Assembly: GCA_945861255.1 (NCBI GenBank)
Contig: CAMAUG010000078.1
Coordinates: 1-12,955 of the forward strand
Length of the DNA stretch: 12,955 nucleotides
From: Candidatus Sulfopaludibacter sp. SbA3
GTDB lineage: Bacteria > Acidobacteriota > Terriglobia > Bryobacterales > Bryobacteraceae
Direction: 5' to 3'
In this document: one piece after another, positions 1-7,641 of the stretch
Layout of the letters: each line of letters opens with the position of its first letter
Numbering within the stretch: the first letter of the stretch is position 1
Program-made: the position numbers and the translations under genes
Notes under the pieces: generated by a model
Told to the model about the DNA's origin: nothing
The model's database searches: none
What the model saw: the letters and a program-made list of their open reading frames with translations, nothing else

Positions 1-98
1 GTGCTGCTATGGCTTGCCGCCCATCCAGTTACGGTTAGCCGGACACTACTGGCTTCAGCCAGACTGCTCCGTTTATTGCACAGGTCCCCAACGCGGCG

Positions 99-2519
99 AT
101 GAGGGCGGGAAACTTAACCGGCTCTCCCACTCCCATTTACGATCCACTCACCGGCAATGCGGATGGCACCGGCAGGGTGCCTTTTGCAGGAAACATCATT
201 ACACCAAACCGGATCGACTCTGGTGTACAGAACTTGCTTGGCAGGCCCGAGTGGTCGCTTCCGAACCAGCTCGGAACGGGATCGTTGGGTCTCGCCAGAA
301 ACTTACTGACTGATGGGAACACCTACTTGCGGCGCGGCCAAACTGACGGCAAGATTTCCTGGAACCCCACCGAAAAGTTCAGCATGTTTGTTCGTTTAGG
401 TTGGGGCAACAATTACTGGACGACGCCTCAACAGTTCGGCGTTCTTGGCGGGCCTAATATGTCCCTTACCAACACCGCTGCCGGGCAGGGAGCCACCAAT
501 GTCTTCAATGGCACCATTTCCGGAACGTACATCCTCAGTCCCAGGCTCGTATTCGACGCGCATTTCGGCTATTCCATTAATATTGCCTACAGCAAGCAGC
601 CAGCCCAGGATCAAAATTTAGGGTGGACACTGCTGCAAATTCCAGGTTTAAACACATCGAGCCTGTCACGGGAAAGGGCGTTAAACGAGGGCGGGATGCC
701 GAGCATCGTGATCGACGGCTTCGCGAATCTCGGTTCGCAGACCCGGTTTCAACCCCAACAATACTATGATCCGCAGAGGAACATGAACGCCAATCTCAGT
801 TGGATCAAGGGAAATCACAACCTGCGCTTCGGTTTCGATTCTGACTTCCAGGCTTCAAACGCGACCCAGTACCAACCTCCCAGCGGCAATTTCATAACCG
901 GCGCCGGGGGATTCCATTTTACCCAGGGAACAACGCAACTTAGAGGGGGACCCGCTGGGAACGACTACAACGCGTTTGCCTCATTTCTGCTGGGCCTTTC
1001 CGCAGACTCCGGCAAGGTATATCACTTCCCAGACATCCTTCGCAGCCGTTCCAAGTGGCTCGCGCTTTACGCCCGTGATCAGTGGCAAGTCACGCCAAAG
1101 CTGACAGTGAATGCGGGAGTCCGCGCCGACTATTTCCCGTTTCCTACGCGCGCAGGCACCGGCATAGAGTACTACGACGACAGCACCAACAACATGGTGA
1201 TTTGCGGAGTCGGAGCCATCCCGCTTGACTGTGGCATTGACAAATCCAAGCTGCGTTTGGTTCCCCGGCTGGGAGTGGCCTACCGCCTCGGTCGCTCAGT
1301 TGTCATCCGAGCCGGTTACGGCATGGCAACCGACCCGATCAATCTTTTCGGGCTTGCCCGGCTTAACTTCCCTAATATACTGGGGCAAGTCCTTATTTCT
1401 CCGAATGCCTTCTCCTATGCCACCACCCTTCGTCAGGGGATCCCCATACTAGTTGTGCCGGATTTGAGCACCGGTAAAGTGCCGGTACCCGGTTACGCAG
1501 GCTTGGGCGATTTTGATCGAGCCAACTTTAAGCGGGGCTATAACGCGACTTATAACTTCACGATCGAGGGGCGCGTAAGGGAGGACTGGACCGCCTCGGT
1601 TGCGTACGCCGGCTCAACACAGATATCTCCGCAGACTTCTCTCGAGAAAAACTGGTCTCCGATCGGCACCGGGACGGCCTGGCTGCTCCTAAATACTCCG
1701 GGTCGTAACGGGCAAGCCATAAACGACGGTCGGATTGCCAGTACTCCGCTCCTCGGCGTGATGGGAACATCCCGTTACGACTCCTTGCAGGGAAGTACGC
1801 GGGCTCGCTTTTCTGGTGTAACCCTCACTGCGGGCTACACCTTCAGCAAGAACCTGGGATTCACCAACCCCTCGGGACTCCGAGGGGGGGCAGCCATGCC
1901 TTGGTTATACCGAAGCTTTAACTACGGCACCCTGGCCGGCGACATCACGCATAACTTCCAGCTAACAACGGTTGCGGAGTTGCCTTTTGGTAAGGGCAAG
2001 CGTTGGGTTTCGAGCGGCATGGCGGCCCGAATCCTGGGTGGCTGGCAGCTCAGCAGTCTGTTCAGCGCCTACGGTGGACGGCCGTTTACCGCCGTTGCCG
2101 CGCAACCGACACTGAACGCGATTGGTTCCTTCCAGCGTGCCGACTGCCTTAGTAAACCCCAGCAGACCGGGGATATCCTTCGCTGGTATGACCCGTCCGC
2201 TTTTAAAGCACCGGCTTCCGGGCGTTTCGGGACGTGCGGCCAGAACGTTTTGCGAGGACCCGGGCTGATCAACGTGGACGCAGGCATAGAGAAGAAATTT
2301 CGCTTTGGGGAAAGATGGACCTTCTCGTTCCGGGGCGAGATGTTTAACGTTGCGAACACGCCGCATCATGCGAGTCCCGGCTTCAGCGATTCCACGAGTA
2401 CCAACGCCAACAACTCCATCAACAGCAGCGCGTTCATGCAGGCACTAAACATTGCTAATGTCGGCCGAGATGGACTCGACGAACGAACGATCCGATTCAG
2501 CCTGAAACTATCCTTTTAG
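99..2519 (+). CDS. TonB-dependent receptor, Oar-like, C-terminal part (possibly interrupted gene)
   Basis: Outer-membrane beta-barrel receptor taking up an unknown substrate with energy from TonB/ExbBD. The visible protein covers the end of the plug and the barrel. Family-typical stretches include VPNAAMRAGNLTG with IYDPLTG and GNIITPNRI near the start, GNHNLRFGFD, YNAFASFLLG, LYARDQWQVTPKLTVNAGVR in the barrel, and a final KLSF with terminal Phe, as expected for an outer-membrane barrel. Relatives in Acidobacteria are usually 1000-1200 residues with an N-terminal carboxypeptidase-type domain, a signal peptide and a full plug, all absent here. Family-like reading continues upstream of this ATG to position 39, where an in-frame TAG (36-38) closes the frame. 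No GTG or TTG start lies between them, so 99 is only the first available start. Either the gene is broken, or there is a sequence error or frameshift and the true gene begins outside the window. The DNA looks less GC-rich than the genes to its right (by eye, not computed). Family sure; integrity unsure. Confidence 0.8.
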   Translation: MRAGNLTGSPTPIYDPLTGNADGTGRVPFAGNIITPNRIDSGVQNLLGRPEWSLPNQLGTGSLGLARNLLTDGNTYLRRGQTDGKISWNPTEKFSMFVRLGWGNNYWTTPQQFGVLGGPNMSLTNTAAGQGATNVFNGTISGTYILSPRLVFDAHFGYSINIAYSKQPAQDQNLGWTLLQIPGLNTSSLSRERALNEGGMPSIVIDGFANLGSQTRFQPQQYYDPQRNMNANLSWIKGNHNLRFGFDSDFQASNATQYQPPSGNFITGAGGFHFTQGTTQLRGGPAGNDYNAFASFLLGLSADSGKVYHFPDILRSRSKWLALYARDQWQVTPKLTVNAGVRADYFPFPTRAGTGIEYYDDSTNNMVICGVGAIPLDCGIDKSKLRLVPRLGVAYRLGRSVVIRAGYGMATDPINLFGLARLNFPNILGQVLISPNAFSYATTLRQGIPILVVPDLSTGKVPVPGYAGLGDFDRANFKRGYNATYNFTIEGRVREDWTASVAYAGSTQISPQTSLEKNWSPIGTGTAWLLLNTPGRNGQAINDGRIASTPLLGVMGTSRYDSLQGSTRARFSGVTLTAGYTFSKNLGFTNPSGLRGGAAMPWLYRSFNYGTLAGDITHNFQLTTVAELPFGKGKRWVSSGMAARILGGWQLSSLFSAYGGRPFTAVAAQPTLNAIGSFQRADCLSKPQQTGDILRWYDPSAFKAPASGRFGTCGQNVLRGPGLINVDAGIEKKFRFGERWTFSFRGEMFNVANTPHHASPGFSDSTSTNANNSINSSAFMQALNIANVGRDGLDERTIRFSLKLSF

Positions 2520-2555
2520 GGGAGAGCCCACCCGCTTAGGGGAGAGCCCACCCGC
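2516..2555. repeat. Perfect 2 x 20-bp tandem repeat over the receptor stop codon
   Basis: The unit ttaggggagagcccacccgc occurs twice with no gap, at 2516-2535 and 2536-2555. The first copy contains the TAG stop of the receptor gene, so the duplication lies exactly at the gene end. The second copy runs into a 14-bp palindrome. This is directly visible. It may be a replication-slippage duplication or a remnant of a small dispersed repeat. Confidence 0.9.
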
Positions 2556-2561
2556 GGGTGG
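2548..2561. repeat. 14-bp GC-rich palindrome, possible weak terminator stem
   Basis: ccacccgcgggtgg is its own reverse complement and lies about 30 bp after the receptor stop. It could form a compact stem or bind a dimeric protein. No T-run follows, so a standard intrinsic terminator is not supported. Confidence 0.45.
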
Positions 2562-2689
2562 CGAGCCAGTTCACGCTTCCCGCGCCGGTAGATTGTGTCA
2601 GGAGTTCGAGGGCCTATAGCAGAAATTGCCGATAATAGTCACTTATAGTTAGAAGCGCAAAGGGTGCGACGCGCACCGCCAAGGGACTC

Positions 2690-2730
2690 AGGAACAGCCT
2701 CGCGCCGCACTCCGTTTTGCGCGTGTTCCT
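2690..2730. other. Imperfect hairpin in the 380-bp gap between receptor and cytochrome gene
   Basis: Arms aggaaca (2690-2696) and tgttcct (2724-2730) pair over 7 bp. Inside them cgcg (2701-2704) pairs with cgcg (2720-2723), after a 4-nt bulge on the left. The loop is 15 nt. No T-tract follows. It may be an RNA structure or chance. Apart from this, the tandem repeat and the promoter candidate, I see no gene in 2520-2899. Confidence 0.3.
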
Positions 2731-2802
2731 CAAAAGTTCATAGCACCAGGACGAATGGCAACGCCACGGCGCTCCCGAGGGGTGTTCCGAGGCGGGCGGG
2801 GC

Positions 2803-2831
2803 TTGTCACCGGGGTTTGCAAGTCGTATTCT
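2803..2831 (+). promoter_or_regulatory. Candidate sigma70-type promoter for the cytochrome/DUF1501 pair
   Basis: TTGTCA (2803-2808; 5 of 6 matches to the -35 consensus), a 17-bp spacer, then TATTCT (2826-2831; 4 of 6 to the -10 consensus). Transcription would start near 2838, giving a leader of about 60 nt before the ATG at 2900. It is the best placed pair I found in the gap. It has not been tested. Confidence 0.4.
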
Positions 2832-2887
2832 AGTTTGAGCGGAAGTGCACAACGCCCGATTCGCACAGCACTGCGAGCGGGCAAGCC

Positions 2888-2893
2888 AGGAGG
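2888..2893 (+). promoter_or_regulatory. Strong Shine-Dalgarno site deciding the start at 2900
   Basis: AGGAGG lies 6 nt before the ATG at 2900. This is a perfect anti-16S match at good spacing and supports this start. Confidence 0.85.
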
Positions 2894-2899
2894 CTACAA

Positions 2900-5731
2900 A
2901 TGGCAGCTGAAGCGGTTCGCAGGAGTCGCGCGCGCTACGCGATGGTGCTCGGAATGGTGGTGACCGGCATAGCAGCGATCACCCTGTTTTTCGAGCCGAG
3001 GCTGGTCGCCCAAAAAGAAGTCTCGGAGAAGGATGTCCTTCCCGTCATTCAGCGCTGCTCTCAGTGCCACGGCGCGCAGCTTCAGATGTCGAAGCTCGAC
3101 CTGAGCAGCCGCGAGGGCATGTTGAAGGGCGGGGAAAAAGGCACGGCCCTGGTTCCTGGCAATGCCGAAGCCAGTCCTCTTTACCTCCGCGTCGCGGGAT
3201 TGCAGCAACCTGCCATGCCCATGGCCCCCGTCCCCGCGTTGAACGCTCAGGAAGTCGCTCTTCTCAAAGACTGGATCAACCAGGGCGCCAAGTGGGAATC
3301 CAGTCCCGTCGCGGCCCACCCGTTGGTTCCAGCTCCCACGTCAGGCCTTTCGGCCGTCGGCTATAAGGAACGAACGCTTACGGCGCAGGATCGCCAATGG
3401 TGGGCATTCCAGAAACCGGTGCGCCATCCCGTGCCCGTCGTCAGCGATGCGCGCTGGAGCCGGAACCCTATCGACGGCTTCGTCCGCAGCATGCTCGACA
3501 AGAAAGGACTGGAGCCGGCGCCGGAGGCGGACCGTAGAACTTTGATCCGGCGCGCGTATTTAGACCTGGTGGGCCTGCTGCCGCCGCCGGCTGAAGTGGA
3601 TGCTTTCGTCAAAGATCCCGCGCCCGATGCTTATGAGAAATTAGTGGACCGCCTGCTGGCGTCTCCCCATTATGGAGAGCGCTGGGGACGGCATTGGCTG
3701 GACGTGGTGCGCTTCGCCGATAGCTCCGGCTTTGAGTTCGACATCAGTATCGCCAACGCATGGCGCTACCGTGATTACGTGATTAAGGCGTTCAACCAGG
3801 ACAAGCCATACGACCGTTTTGTGGTGGAGCAACTGGCTGGCGATGAAGTGGACCAACCGGATAACGATAGCTTGACCGCCACCACGTACTACCGTGTGGG
3901 CCCGCGTGTTCGCTTCCGCGAGAAGAACTATCCGTCCTACCGATATGACTACATGGACGACATGATCCGCACGACGTTCCAGGGCTTCATGGGACTCTCG
4001 GTGAACTGCGCGCGCTGCCACGATCACAAATTCGATCCTATCTCGCGCCTGGACTATTACAAGTCCATGGCCGCGTTCTGGGGTTATGTGGACTATGATC
4101 ATCCGCTGGCCCCCAAGGCACAGGTGGATGAATACGCAAAGATCGTCAAAGTCCTTGAAAAGGAAATGACGCCGCTGCGCCAGGAAATCGCGCGCATCGA
4201 AAAGCCGTACCGCGAAAAACAGCGGGCGCAGCAAGTGGAAGACGCTCTGAAAAAATACCCCGCCGACATCCAGGCCGCCATCCGGACTCCGGAAGCGCAG
4301 CGCACGCCGGGACAGAAATTGTTGGTGGCCCAAGTGCTGACCTTGGGCGCGGACGTGGATCCCGATAGTATCGTGGTTGATGTCAACGCCAGTGCCAAGG
4401 CCAGGGCGCGAGCGAAGGCCGACCAGGTTTTCGGCGCCGGCGACTACGGCCGCCGGGGCGGTTTAAAGTTGAGTGAAGCGGATGAAGCGAAACGCGCCGC
4501 GCTGCAGGCCAAGATCGATGCGATTGAAGATCGCCTGCCCCCTCCACTGCCCGTCGCCGATGGCGTGCGGGATGGCGACTACCGCTTGTCTCCGGACGGT
4601 TTGGGTGATTCAAACATACCCGGAACCGGCCGGCCGACGTACGACATCAAGTGTTGCTACATTCCGGCAGCCGGACAGAAGTTCGAAGTGCCGCCGCTGT
4701 TTTTCGCTGCGAACGGGGAAGACATCAAGGCCGACGAAAAGACGTTTCAGGTCCAGCCCGGATTTCTATCGATTCTGAACTCGACGTCGCCGGCGGTTCA
4801 TCCGCCCAACCGGCCCGACTATATGAGCAGCGGACGTCGCAGGGCGCTGGCCGAAGCCATCGCTTCCAAGGACAACCCTCTTAGCGCGCGTGTGATGATC
4901 AATCGCGTGTGGGCCTGGCATTTCGGCCGGGGCATCGTCTCCACGCCGGGAAACTTCGGAAAGATGGGTACGCTGCCCTCGCATCCGGAACTGCTGGACT
5001 GGCTGGCTACGGAATTTGTAGGCCAGGGTTGGAGCATCAAGAAAATGCACCGCCTGATCATGACCTCGGCCACCTACAAGATGGCCTCTGGTTTTTCACG
5101 CGAAGCCGATCTGGCCGCCGACCCCACCAATGCCTACCTGTGGCGTTTCCCCGCGCGGCGCATGGAAGCGGAAATCATCCGCGATACGGTGCTGGACGCC
5201 AGCGGAAAGTTGAACTTGCAAGCCGGCGGGGAGCCGTTCTTCCCGGCTATCCCCGTTTCAGTGCGTGCGGATCAGCCGCGCGGTACATGGGATTTGACCA
5301 AGGAAGAGCCTTCCACGTGGAGACGCGGCGTATACGCCTACGTTAAGCGCGGCCTGAAGTATCCGATGTTCGAGGTCTTCGACGAGCCCGATTTGAACGT
5401 GACCAGCGAAAAACGCGCCACCAGTACCGTGCCCACCCAGGCGCTGACGCTGCTGAACAATGAGTTCATGCTGATGCAAGCCGGGCACTTCGCCGAGCGT
5501 GTGATTAAGGAAGCGGGCGCCGATCCGGAAAAGGAAATCCGGATCATGTACCAGATCGCCCTCAGTCGCGACCCATCGCCATCGGAGATGAGGAACAACC
5601 TGGCATTCCTCGAAAAGCAGCGCGCCTGGGCGCGTGGCAAAGGCGCAAATCCGGAAAACGAGGTCCGCTCGGCCTTGGCTGATCTGGCTCACGTGACTTT
5701 GAACTTGAATGAGTTTGTCTACATCAAATAG
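2900..5731 (+). CDS. Cytochrome c (PSCyt1)–DUF1549–DUF1553 (PSD1) fusion protein
   Basis: A 943-residue exported protein with the planctomycete-type three-part layout. Residues 14-31 form a hydrophobic signal/anchor helix. A class-I-like cytochrome c domain (about 40-130) carries the heme motif CSQCH (53-57) and MPM in a region that could supply the distal Met. DUF1549 (about 188-395) starts at NPIDGFV and contains the family motif NCARCHDHKFDPI, a second CxxCH at C370-C373-H374. A charged, probably helical insert follows (about 405-450). DUF1553 (about 640-940) includes NRVWAWHFGRGIV, HPELLDWLA and the closing NLNEFVYIK. The biochemical role of the family is unsettled; it is often linked to periplasmic or outer-membrane oxidation or polymer breakdown. 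The gene has a strong ribosome binding site and sits 9 bp before the DUF1501 gene, the usual partner, so the two are almost certainly co-transcribed. Domain calls are firm; substrate unknown. Confidence 0.93.
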   Translation: MAAEAVRRSRARYAMVLGMVVTGIAAITLFFEPRLVAQKEVSEKDVLPVIQRCSQCHGAQLQMSKLDLSSREGMLKGGEKGTALVPGNAEASPLYLRVAGLQQPAMPMAPVPALNAQEVALLKDWINQGAKWESSPVAAHPLVPAPTSGLSAVGYKERTLTAQDRQWWAFQKPVRHPVPVVSDARWSRNPIDGFVRSMLDKKGLEPAPEADRRTLIRRAYLDLVGLLPPPAEVDAFVKDPAPDAYEKLVDRLLASPHYGERWGRHWLDVVRFADSSGFEFDISIANAWRYRDYVIKAFNQDKPYDRFVVEQLAGDEVDQPDNDSLTATTYYRVGPRVRFREKNYPSYRYDYMDDMIRTTFQGFMGLSVNCARCHDHKFDPISRLDYYKSMAAFWGYVDYDHPLAPKAQVDEYAKIVKVLEKEMTPLRQEIARIEKPYREKQRAQQVEDALKKYPADIQAAIRTPEAQRTPGQKLLVAQVLTLGADVDPDSIVVDVNASAKARARAKADQVFGAGDYGRRGGLKLSEADEAKRAALQAKIDAIEDRLPPPLPVADGVRDGDYRLSPDGLGDSNIPGTGRPTYDIKCCYIPAAGQKFEVPPLFFAANGEDIKADEKTFQVQPGFLSILNSTSPAVHPPNRPDYMSSGRRRALAEAIASKDNPLSARVMINRVWAWHFGRGIVSTPGNFGKMGTLPSHPELLDWLATEFVGQGWSIKKMHRLIMTSATYKMASGFSREADLAADPTNAYLWRFPARRMEAEIIRDTVLDASGKLNLQAGGEPFFPAIPVSVRADQPRGTWDLTKEEPSTWRRGVYAYVKRGLKYPMFEVFDEPDLNVTSEKRATSTVPTQALTLLNNEFMLMQAGHFAERVIKEAGADPEKEIRIMYQIALSRDPSPSEMRNNLAFLEKQRAWARGKGANPENEVRSALADLAHVTLNLNEFVYIK

Positions 5732-5740
5732 GGGACCCCA

Positions 5741-7213
5741 ATGAACAACGACGAACGTAATCGAAAAGAAAATTACATCTCGCGCCGCAAGTTCTGGATG
5801 GAAGCCGGCATGGGCATCGGGGGTCTGGCCCTGCTGGACCTCTTGGGCAAAGACAATCTGCTGGCGGCGACCAACGCCAGCTGCGTGGGTTCCGCCGGCG
5901 TTACCGGGACGCCGCTCATGCCCAAGGCCCCGCACTTCAAGCCGCGCGCGAAGTCGATGATCTCCTTGTTCATGAGCGGCGGCGTGAGCCATCTGGACAC
6001 GTTCCAGTACAAGCCCGCGCTCGAAAAATACGATCGCATGCCCATGGAAGGCAAGGGCGAAATCAAGGTTCGCCAAGGTTACCCCGGCCCTCTGATGAAG
6101 AGCCCCTTCGCATTCAAGCAGCACGGGCAGTCGGGCGCCTGGGTCTCTGAGATTTTTCCGAATATCGCGACGATGGTGGATGATCTAGCCTTCATTCATT
6201 CCTGCCAGGGAATCTCCAACGATCACGTGATCTCTCATTACGAATGGAACACCGGCTCCATCCAGATGGGCTTCCCCAGCGTGGGTGCGTGGATTACCTA
6301 CGGCCTGGGCAGCGAGAACCAGAACCTGCCGGGTTTCGTCGTCGTCCTGGATCAGAAGGGCGGCCCGTATGCGGGACCTCCCAACTGGCAGGCGGGATTC
6401 CTGCCGGCGGCCTACCAGGGGACGGTATTCCGTTCGAAGGGCGATCCGATTCTGGATCTGTCCGCCCCCGGACAATACATGACGCCTGAGCAGCAGCGCG
6501 CCCGTTTGGATCAGATGAACCTGTTGAATGAGGGCTTCGACGAGAAGTATCCGGGCATGTCGGAGCTGTCCGCGCGCATTGCCTCCTACGAACTTGCTTA
6601 CCGCATGCAGTCGTGCGCTCCGGAAGCCGTGGATATTTCGAGCGAAAGCGATGAGACCAAGCAACTCTATGGCATTAACGATCCGGTGACCGCGCCCTAT
6701 GGCCGCCAGTGCCTGCTGGCCCGGCGTCTGGTGGAGCGCGGAGTGCGTTTTGTTCAATTGATGAGCGGCGCATACGTCAGCATCGAAGACACGTGGGACG
6801 CGCACGCCAACATCGTGACGAATCATACGCTGCACGCCAAGGAAGTGGACAAACCCATCAAGGGCCTGATCACGGACTTGAAACGGCGCGGCCTGCTCGA
6901 TGAAACACTGGTGCTGTGGCACAGCGAATTCGGGCGCATGCCCATTTCTCAGCGCGGCGTCGGACGGGATCACAACCCCGGCGCGATGACAGTGTTCATG
7001 GCGGGCGCGGGCGTCAAAGGCGGGCAGAGCATCGGCACTAGCGACGACGTCGGCTACAAAGCCGAAGAACAGCGCGTTACCAGCCACGATCTCCACGCCA
7101 CGCTACTGCACCTGCTCGGCATCGATCACAAGCGGTTGACGTACTACTTCAACGGCCGCAACATGCGGTTGACGGACGTTTCCGGAGAATTGATCCCTCA
7201 GATCGTGGGCTAA
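5741..7213 (+). CDS. Tat-exported DUF1501 family protein (sulfatase/phosphatase-like fold)
   Basis: A 490-residue protein, normal for DUF1501. The N-terminus has a twin-arginine signal: S14-R15-R16-K17-F18 followed by a hydrophobic stretch (about 20-36, GMGIGGLALLDLLG), so it should be exported folded through Tat. Family motifs are FMSGGVSHLDTFQYKP near residue 75, NDHVISHYEW in the middle, then WHSEFGRMP, GRDHNPGAMTVFMAGAGVKGG (residue run of the metal-binding part) and HDLHATLLHLLGI near the end. DUF1501 is distantly related to the alkaline phosphatase/sulfatase superfamily, and the D/H residues in these motifs are plausible metal ligands; this is inference from fold relationship. It starts 9 nt after the cytochrome–DUF1549–DUF1553 gene with only a modest ggggacc upstream, pointing to one transcript and perhaps coupled translation. 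The two proteins probably act together in the periplasm. No enzymatic reaction can be assigned. Confidence 0.92.
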   Translation: MNNDERNRKENYISRRKFWMEAGMGIGGLALLDLLGKDNLLAATNASCVGSAGVTGTPLMPKAPHFKPRAKSMISLFMSGGVSHLDTFQYKPALEKYDRMPMEGKGEIKVRQGYPGPLMKSPFAFKQHGQSGAWVSEIFPNIATMVDDLAFIHSCQGISNDHVISHYEWNTGSIQMGFPSVGAWITYGLGSENQNLPGFVVVLDQKGGPYAGPPNWQAGFLPAAYQGTVFRSKGDPILDLSAPGQYMTPEQQRARLDQMNLLNEGFDEKYPGMSELSARIASYELAYRMQSCAPEAVDISSESDETKQLYGINDPVTAPYGRQCLLARRLVERGVRFVQLMSGAYVSIEDTWDAHANIVTNHTLHAKEVDKPIKGLITDLKRRGLLDETLVLWHSEFGRMPISQRGVGRDHNPGAMTVFMAGAGVKGGQSIGTSDDVGYKAEEQRVTSHDLHATLLHLLGIDHKRLTYYFNGRNMRLTDVSGELIPQIVG

Positions 7214-7220
7214 CCGAAGG

Positions 7221-7245
7221 GCCGGACGCTGCATTGCCGGCTTTT
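7221..7245 (+). terminator. Weak intrinsic terminator candidate after the DUF1501 gene
   Basis: GCCGG (7221-7225) pairs with CCGGC (7237-7241) around an 11-nt loop and is followed directly by TTTT. It lies 8 bp after the stop. The stem is short and the T-run is only four, so efficiency is doubtful. A second hairpin, gcccgt/acgggc (7255-7260 with 7274-7279), follows without a T-run. Confidence 0.4.
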
Positions 7246-7318
7246 GGATTCGCTGCCCGTGCCGGGTGCCTGGACGGGCGCGCGTCCCGAATCTGTATGA
7301 CTCGGCTCACCGGCTGCC

Positions 7319-7344
7319 GCGCCGCCTTACACGGAAGGCGGCGC
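7319..7344. repeat. 10-bp-stem inverted repeat at the end of the HU/IHF gene
   Basis: gcgccgcctt (7319-7328) and aaggcggcgc (7335-7344) are perfect reverse complements around a 6-nt loop. The right arm encodes the last residues of the HU/IHF gene, and its TAA stop (7327-7329, - strand) falls at the stem/loop edge. No T-tract follows on either strand. It could protect the 3' end of the rpsA transcript or slow polymerase in this convergent junction. Confidence 0.5.
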
Positions 7345-7641
7345 CCCCCCCGCTCCGCTATTCACCAGATCCTTCAATTCCTTGCTGGGCTTGAAGTAGG
7401 GAATGCGTTTGGCGGGCACATCGACCCGGGCGCCGGTCTTGGGGTTGCGTCCCACTCTGGATTGCCTCTGCCTGGTGCGAAAGCTCCCGAATCCCCGGAT
7501 CTCGATCTTGTCGCCGCCCCGCAGAGAGCGAACCACGCTATCGAAGATCGCTTCCACGATGACTTCGGAATCCTTGCGCGTCATCTCCACCACGCGAGAG
7601 ACTTCTTCGATCAATTCGGCTTTGGTCATGTTAACGGTCAT
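7327..7641 (-). CDS. HU/IHF family DNA-binding protein, IHF-beta-like
   Basis: Small dimeric DNA-bending nucleoid protein. Seen in the sequence: MTKAELIEEVSRV at the N-terminal helix, IEIRGFGSF (about 46-53) typical of the core, GRNPKTG (64-70) in the DNA-binding arm with the Pro that intercalates into DNA, and FKPSKELKDLV at the end. IEIRGFGSF plus GRNPKTG resembles IHF beta more than HU. A short Gly/Pro-rich tail (about 95-104) is extra. It follows rpsA directly, the same order as rpsA-ihfB in Proteobacteria. Coordinates give the longest frame, which overlaps the rpsA stop by 11 nt. The second Met (ATG at 7629) fits the family start better, and the AAGGGG that abuts the first ATG is 12 nt from the second. 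Family certain; HU versus IHF unresolved. Confidence 0.92.
   Translation of the reverse strand: MTVNMTKAELIEEVSRVVEMTRKDSEVIVEAIFDSVVRSLRGGDKIEIRGFGSFRTRQRQSRVGRNPKTGARVDVPAKRIPYFKPSKELKDLVNSGAGGAPPSV

Noticed and set aside
14..313. Open frame of 99 codons at the left edge in another frame
   Set aside because: Composition does not resemble a receptor segment; the frame read from 39 carries the receptor signature.
2600..2625. gttcgag resembling a tRNA T-loop
   Set aside because: Flanks do not pair as a T-stem or acceptor stem and no anticodon arm is found upstream.
2664..2963. Open frame of 99 codons in the gap before the cytochrome gene
   Set aside because: Arg/Ser/Thr-rich, overlaps the strong ribosome binding site and start of the cytochrome gene, no features.
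3641..4333. Open frame of 230 codons on the - strand
   Set aside because: Antisense to the DUF1549 region; composition rich in His/Val/Arg typical of reverse-frame shadows.
5258..6124. Open frame of 288 codons on the - strand
   Set aside because: It lies antisense over the cytochrome and DUF1501 genes, has no recognisable domain, and is explained by GC-rich codon use of the real genes.
6185..7096. Open frame of 303 codons on the - strand
   Set aside because: Antisense shadow of the DUF1501 gene, whose motifs are clear; no family features in the shadow.
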